DNA from: Nannobrachium achirus
Taxonomy: Eukaryota > Chordata > Actinopteri > Myctophiformes > Myctophidae
DNA length: 64,000 nucleotides
Direction of reading: 5' to 3'
Assembly: GCA_963921795.1 (NCBI GenBank)
Contig: OY997652.1
Location: 17,362,440-17,426,439, forward strand
The translations under genes were made by a program, and so were the position numbers. The notes below the pieces were generated by a model, which made no database searches, was not told where the DNA came from, and saw nothing but the letters and a program-made list of their open reading frames with translations. Shown in pieces: positions 60,238 through 64,000 of this stretch (its first letter is position 1; every line of letters starts with the position of its first letter).

Positions 60238-61073
60238 TCGGGAGATAAGCGACCGTAGGTCGCTTATCTCCACAAATAGGGCAAAAATGTGTTTTGCCAA
60301 AATCTTCCTGATCCATGTTGATGACATGAGTGTAGACATACTGTGTAGTGATTTTCGTGATTTTAGGGCAAAATCTGTAGGAGCAGTGTCCAAAAATGTG
60401 TTTTTAAAAATCGGCCTGGAGGTAGCGCTATATGGGAGAGATTCATGTTGATAGGATGAGTGTAGACATACTGTGTACCGATTTGCGTGATTTTAGGGCA
60501 AAAATTGTAGGAGCAGTGTCCAAAAATGTGTTTTGCAAGAATCGGCCTCATGGTGGCGCTAGAAGAGGGCCATGTGAGAAATGAGGGGTGGGGTCTCCGC
60601 GCCGGCAAGGCGGACGAATAGGTACCGGCCCCGGCTGTCCCGGTCGCTCCTAGCCGGAGTTACGGCATTTTATGTGAGCTGCAGTGTAGGGGGTCCTCCA
60701 GTGGGGGCGCCACCACTTTTGCATCCGTTCTGGAGCACCAGGAGTCGGTGGTCCCCGGGAATTCCCCGTGAGCAGCCCCGTTGGGGTGGTCATTTGGTCA
60801 GTTTAGCACATTTGGTCATTTTTTACATCTGGGGGTCCCCCAGGGACCTGGGGGTCCCTGGAGCTCCGGGGGTCCTTGGAGGTTGTAGTTTGGCAGGTAA
60901 GGAGTGTGTGTGCAAAATTTGGCATGGATCGGGGCAACGGTTGCGGAGATATGAGCAGGGCAAGAGTGTGACGTGTGAGGTGTGACAGACAGACAGACCG
61001 ACGGACTGACGGACTCACTCACAGTTTGTGCAGGTTTTGGTAAGTGCGACCTACGGTCGCAATTAAATATCAT
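60238..61073. repeat. family F-like repeat with GCGACC/GGTCGC ends
   Basis: GCGACCGTAGGTCGC hairpin at 60248. AAAATGTGTTTT and GGTGGCGCTAGAAG modules repeat with a period of about 120 bp. It ends in CAGACAGACAGACCGACGG and GCGACCTACGGTCGCAAT. The 60600-60900 part is GC-rich. Confidence 0.68.
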
Positions 61074-61141
61074 TAAAACAATCATTCATTAGTGTTAAAC
61101 ATGATGTCATGGGCCACTATGCTCAATGACAAGCTTGACCC

Positions 61142-61507
61142 CAGGGGGGTCCCCAGAGTTACTACAGGGGGTCCTCCAAATCTTTGAGTGATAGAAACCT
61201 TTTTCTCCTTTTTTATATCAACCACTTGAACCCTAGCATCCATATTCTGAGAACTTTAGCCAAAAATAGCAGATCTACAAGCTCACACCGCCTTGCGCTG
61301 TGAGAGTGAGTGAAAGGTCAAGTTTATTAAGTATTGACAGTTCAAGTGGTTAAATATCTGAAAACACAAATTGACATGAATCCAAAATACACTGATGATT
61401 GTGCTGTCAAACAATGAAACTATTTGGAATCTACAGGTTGTGGGGGTCCCTGCTTCATCTCTCTCTCAACTAAGGGGTCCTTGGCCTGACAACGTTGAAG
61501 ACCCCTG
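61142..61507 (-). mobile_element. hAT-5 MITE with core hairpin remnant
   Basis: CAGGGGGGTCCCCAGAG left, AACGTTGAAGACCCCTG right; core arm at 61262-61300. Inner sequence matches 38728-39026 reversed. Confidence 0.78.
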
Positions 61508-61669
61508 CACTAAAGTGTTCCCCCGCAGGGGGATGTTTAGATGTGGCTCCTACTAAATTTAACCAAGCATGATACTGTGACTGGTCCACAGAGCACAGCT
61601 CTGAATGAGATACTCCTCCTGAGAGGATGAAAGCCAAGTCTCAATCTAAATCCTCTGGGAGCAATCAAA

Positions 61670-61800
61670 GAACACACATGCCGCACGCACAGCACTTACG
61701 CACACACACTCACGTGCATGTGAGCACGCACACACACATGAACGCACACAGTCGCGCCACACACACACATGCACACACACACACGCACACGCACACAGGA
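61670..61800. repeat. CA/CACG-rich microsatellite
   Basis: Interrupted CACA runs. Confidence 0.88.
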
Positions 61801-61848
61801 ATGCAGACATAATACACTTATCTCATGTGATTATAATTATAGACTTAC

Positions 61849-61879
61849 TTCTTGGTTCCACTGTTTTCTGCTCCTTGTT
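61849..61879 (-). CDS. pdlim5: candidate 31-bp pdlim5 exon
   Basis: The transcript-strand sequence is tgttttgcag, 31 bases, then gtaagt: a strong acceptor and a consensus donor. Read in the phase needed by the next exon it gives QGAENSGTK followed by Asn split across the junction, with no stop. It is Gly/Ser/Asn-rich like the linker. The exon is too short for similarity to prove it. Support is the pair of splice sites and the matching phase with both 52573-52736 and 58200-58296. The exon before it would have to end in phase 1 and is not seen up to the window edge. Confidence 0.5.
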
Positions 61880-61965
61880 CTGCAAAACAAGCAGAAGGAC
61901 AGACGCTGTAAACTCATTCACTCACTAGAGTATTATAACATGCACAGTAAAAGTCCACAATGTCT

Positions 61966-62243
61966 ATGGGTGTAACAGTTAATCCAACTAATAGATTCAA
62001 TTGATAAAAAAATTGCAGAACTTTTAGATCGTCTATTTTGTTGTACACCAAGTATAAAATCGGGTTTAAATGGTTAATCAGACTAAGTGATTTGAGTTGA
62101 TTATTAAAAAAGATTATTCAATTTAGTTTGGTGTTGATTTGATGATATACGTACATAAAAAAGGCATCTTTATTGAGAATTTGATTAATCAAAAAAAGTA
62201 ATCGATAGAATAATCACTAAGATAATACTGGATAGCTGCAGCC
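61966..62243. mobile_element. family G MITE
   Basis: GGGTGTAACAGTTAATCC left, GGATAGCTGCAGCCC right; core scrap 62015-62040. Confidence 0.68.
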
Positions 62244-62319
62244 CGGGTAATGTACACCGTGCTCTCCCCACGGTATGGCAACCCTACTCCAGATCATTCT
62301 GATGGCTGGTGCCAGCAAC

Positions 62320-62369
62320 ACCATGTGAGGAACAGGCATCACTAAAGGGGACAACCAGATCCTGATGGG
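62320..62369. repeat. 50-bp direct repeat, left copy
   Basis: Identical over all 50 bases to 63446-63495 (starts ACCATGTGAGG, ends CCTGATGGG). Confidence 0.97.
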
Positions 62370-62590
62370 TCATCCCCAGGGGTGTCGCACCAAATTCTGG
62401 GCCCTGGGTACAAGGATTCACTGCGGGCCCCCCATGAACGTTCTTCATAGGGGGAGGGGGTTTAACCCATTTAGACTGGGAGCGCATTATTACGCATTGT
62501 TTTGTGCTTTAACAGATATACAAGCTCACAGCGCAGCACTCGTAGATCTGCTGGTTGAGATTAAATTAATCAGATAACTATCACCATATG

Positions 62591-63090
62591 TTAACACATC
62601 GGATGCCCACGTGGTGTCTACAAGTCAATTTCTTTGATGTCGCTGGAGGCCCACGGCGCGTTTGACGCGTTGTACAGTAAACTATACTGTACTGTAGCTA
62701 CTGCACTTGGCTACCGCGGTGATGAAACAAACTCCATTTCCCAACATGCAGCGCGCAATTACGTCACCCGGACGTGCTGTGTGTCTCGTTGACTTCCTGT
62801 TTAGCGGCTGCACAAAAATGCTGTTTTCTCCTAATCTAGCTTTTAAATCACTTTCATTTCAAAACGGCAGCCTCTTCTACCTGCCGTAACACAAACACTG
62901 TGGCTTAGAAATGATAAAAAACGGTCCTGACTGAAAGAAAAGATTTTCGCGAAATAAACAGGACATACTCGGATTACATTTACTCGGATTACTTTTCTCG
63001 CCAGTACTCTCGCCGGTAGGTAAAATGACGCGTTGCCATGGGCACCAGCAAATTAAGACACGTTAACCACGTGGGCGTCCGATGTGTTAA
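62591..63090. mobile_element. TTAA-target element with CCCACGTGG ends
   Basis: TTAACACATCGGATGCCCAC left, GTGGGCGTCCGATGTGTTAA right. Relative of 19559-20041. Confidence 0.85.
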
Positions 63091-63159
63091 TAATAACCAA
63101 GTTATGCTTTCATAATGTTTCCATTTTTGCGTTTTCTCGTGGTATGAAGTCACGCTTTG

Positions 63160-63385
63160 ACATCAACCTTCAACCTTTTTCATGTGAAGGACCCCCAAAA
63201 TGATATGTATTTGGCCACGGACCCCCATCTCAAAATATTTAGTTCCAGGGACCCCTAGAAGCAAAATTTGAGTTACAAATGTTCGCTTAAAAATATACTG
63301 TATATATATTCAAAGATTTGCACACATTTTCACTCGGTGCCGCGCTGTGAGCTTGTATATCTGCTATTTTTCAATAGTTAAGGCC
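63160..63385 (+). mobile_element. hAT-1 MITE half ending in a core arm
   Basis: TTCAACCTTTTTCATGTGAA and GGACCCCC runs, then GGTGCCGCGCTGTGAGCTTG at 63336. The outer terminus is eroded. Confidence 0.65.
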
Positions 63386-63445
63386 CTCCACCGTGGGCCC
63401 TTAGTCCCACTCAGTCCCACTTTTCCCCCCCGTGGGACGCCCCTG

Positions 63446-63495
63446 ACCATGTGAGGAACAGGCATCACTAAAGGGGACAACCAGATCCTGATGGG
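63446..63495. repeat. 50-bp direct repeat, right copy
   Basis: Abuts the right end of the composite element exactly. Confidence 0.97.
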
Positions 63496-64000
63496 ATGTC
63501 CCGACCTGTCTCCGCATTCATTACAGCTGTACAAACACTTCTGAGCATGGATTCATGTGGACTATGAATGGCTCCAGACATACTGCACTCTCCACACAGC
63601 GCGCAACTCTTCAGCGGTGTCAGAGGGGAACGAGAGGAGGGGCAGAGAGGCAGTGATGCCGACAACAGCAGACCGAGAAGCTCACGGCGCGTCCCAAACG
63701 CGACCAGTCGTGATCTTATAGATCGTCTATTTTCGGTGCGAGACACCGGCGCGAGGCTAAGTATAAATTAGGCGTGAGGATCATGCAGGATAACATGTCA
63801 GCTATGTGTCATTATGTATTATTAGAGCAGGCTTAGACATGCACGCAAACACAAATACACGTGTGTGTGCACACACACACACACACACAGAAACACACGC
63901 TGTTGAGGTGATGACAGCGAGATGGAGATAATGGATACTTAGCCCCAGAGGGACTAACAACATCACACTACCCTCCACAGCTGACTTATGTAACTGTCCA
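63496..64000. other. rest of right edge: no exon seen; CA tract 63866-63890
   Basis: Apart from the family E element the sequence looks unique. The expected upstream pdlim5 exon was not identified. Confidence 0.4.
63671..63774. mobile_element. family E hairpin MITE
   Basis: AGCTCACGGCGCG and GATCGTCTATTTTCGGTGCG, then AGACACCGGCGCG and TATAAATTAGGCG. Confidence 0.7.

Larger units (their letters stand above)
62377..63445. mobile_element. composite hAT-type element with nested insertions
   Basis: CAGGGGTGTCGCACC left and GTGGGACGCCCCTG right termini. Inside: core scrap 62514-62558, TTAA element 62591-63090, and a hAT-1 piece 63160-63385 with a core arm. Confidence 0.72.

Overview
This window looks like nuclear DNA of a teleost fish. 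It has single-copy vertebrate exons with GT/AG introns, very dense CA/GT and tetranucleotide microsatellites, tRNA-derived SINEs, and a large load of short non-autonomous DNA transposons (hAT-like with 8-bp target duplications, TTAA-target foldbacks, a Tc1-like fragment). The species cannot be fixed from the sequence. No bacterial-type genes, CRISPR array, or convincing retrovirus or LTR element was seen.

The one confident gene is the 3' half of an Enigma-family PDZ-LIM gene, best matched to pdlim5 (ENH), on the minus strand. Coding exons in transcript order are 61849-61879 (candidate 31-bp exon), 52573-52736, 45477-45657, 43658-43838, 43213-43333, 42739-42854 and 41436-41525 (stop). Splice phases agree at every junction. 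The last five encode a Ser/Pro/Gly-rich linker end and three LIM domains. A phase-compatible exon with its own stop at 58200-58296 may be the terminal exon of a LIM-less short isoform. The PDZ-encoding 5' end lies beyond the right edge. A GC-richer, non-repetitive stretch at 37960-38560 ends in a good minus-strand donor and may hold the first exon of the next gene downstream.

Layout. 1-11500: microsatellites, scattered MITEs, and a foldback/tandem block (7149-8690) containing ten perfect CCATATATGG (SRF CArG-type) sites. 11513-14641: nested composite with a 1.17-kb repeat and its shorter inverted copy. 14642-30560: foldbacks, MITEs, long CA tracts. 30560-34970: quiet, mostly unique DNA. 35000-41400: MITEs and the candidate promoter/exon region. 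41436-61879: pdlim5 introns and exons with many insertions. 62320-63495: a 1.08-kb composite transposon between identical 50-bp direct repeats.

The most unusual pattern is one palindromic arm (about GATCTACAAGCTCACAACGC and its complement, flanked by AAAATAGC/GCTATTTT) that recurs in about 35 places. It sits at the centre of at least six MITE types whose termini are otherwise unrelated. Some elements look like halves of different families joined at this arm. Two insertions hit pdlim5 exon edges exactly: one target duplication contains a 3' splice site and another contains a stop codon.
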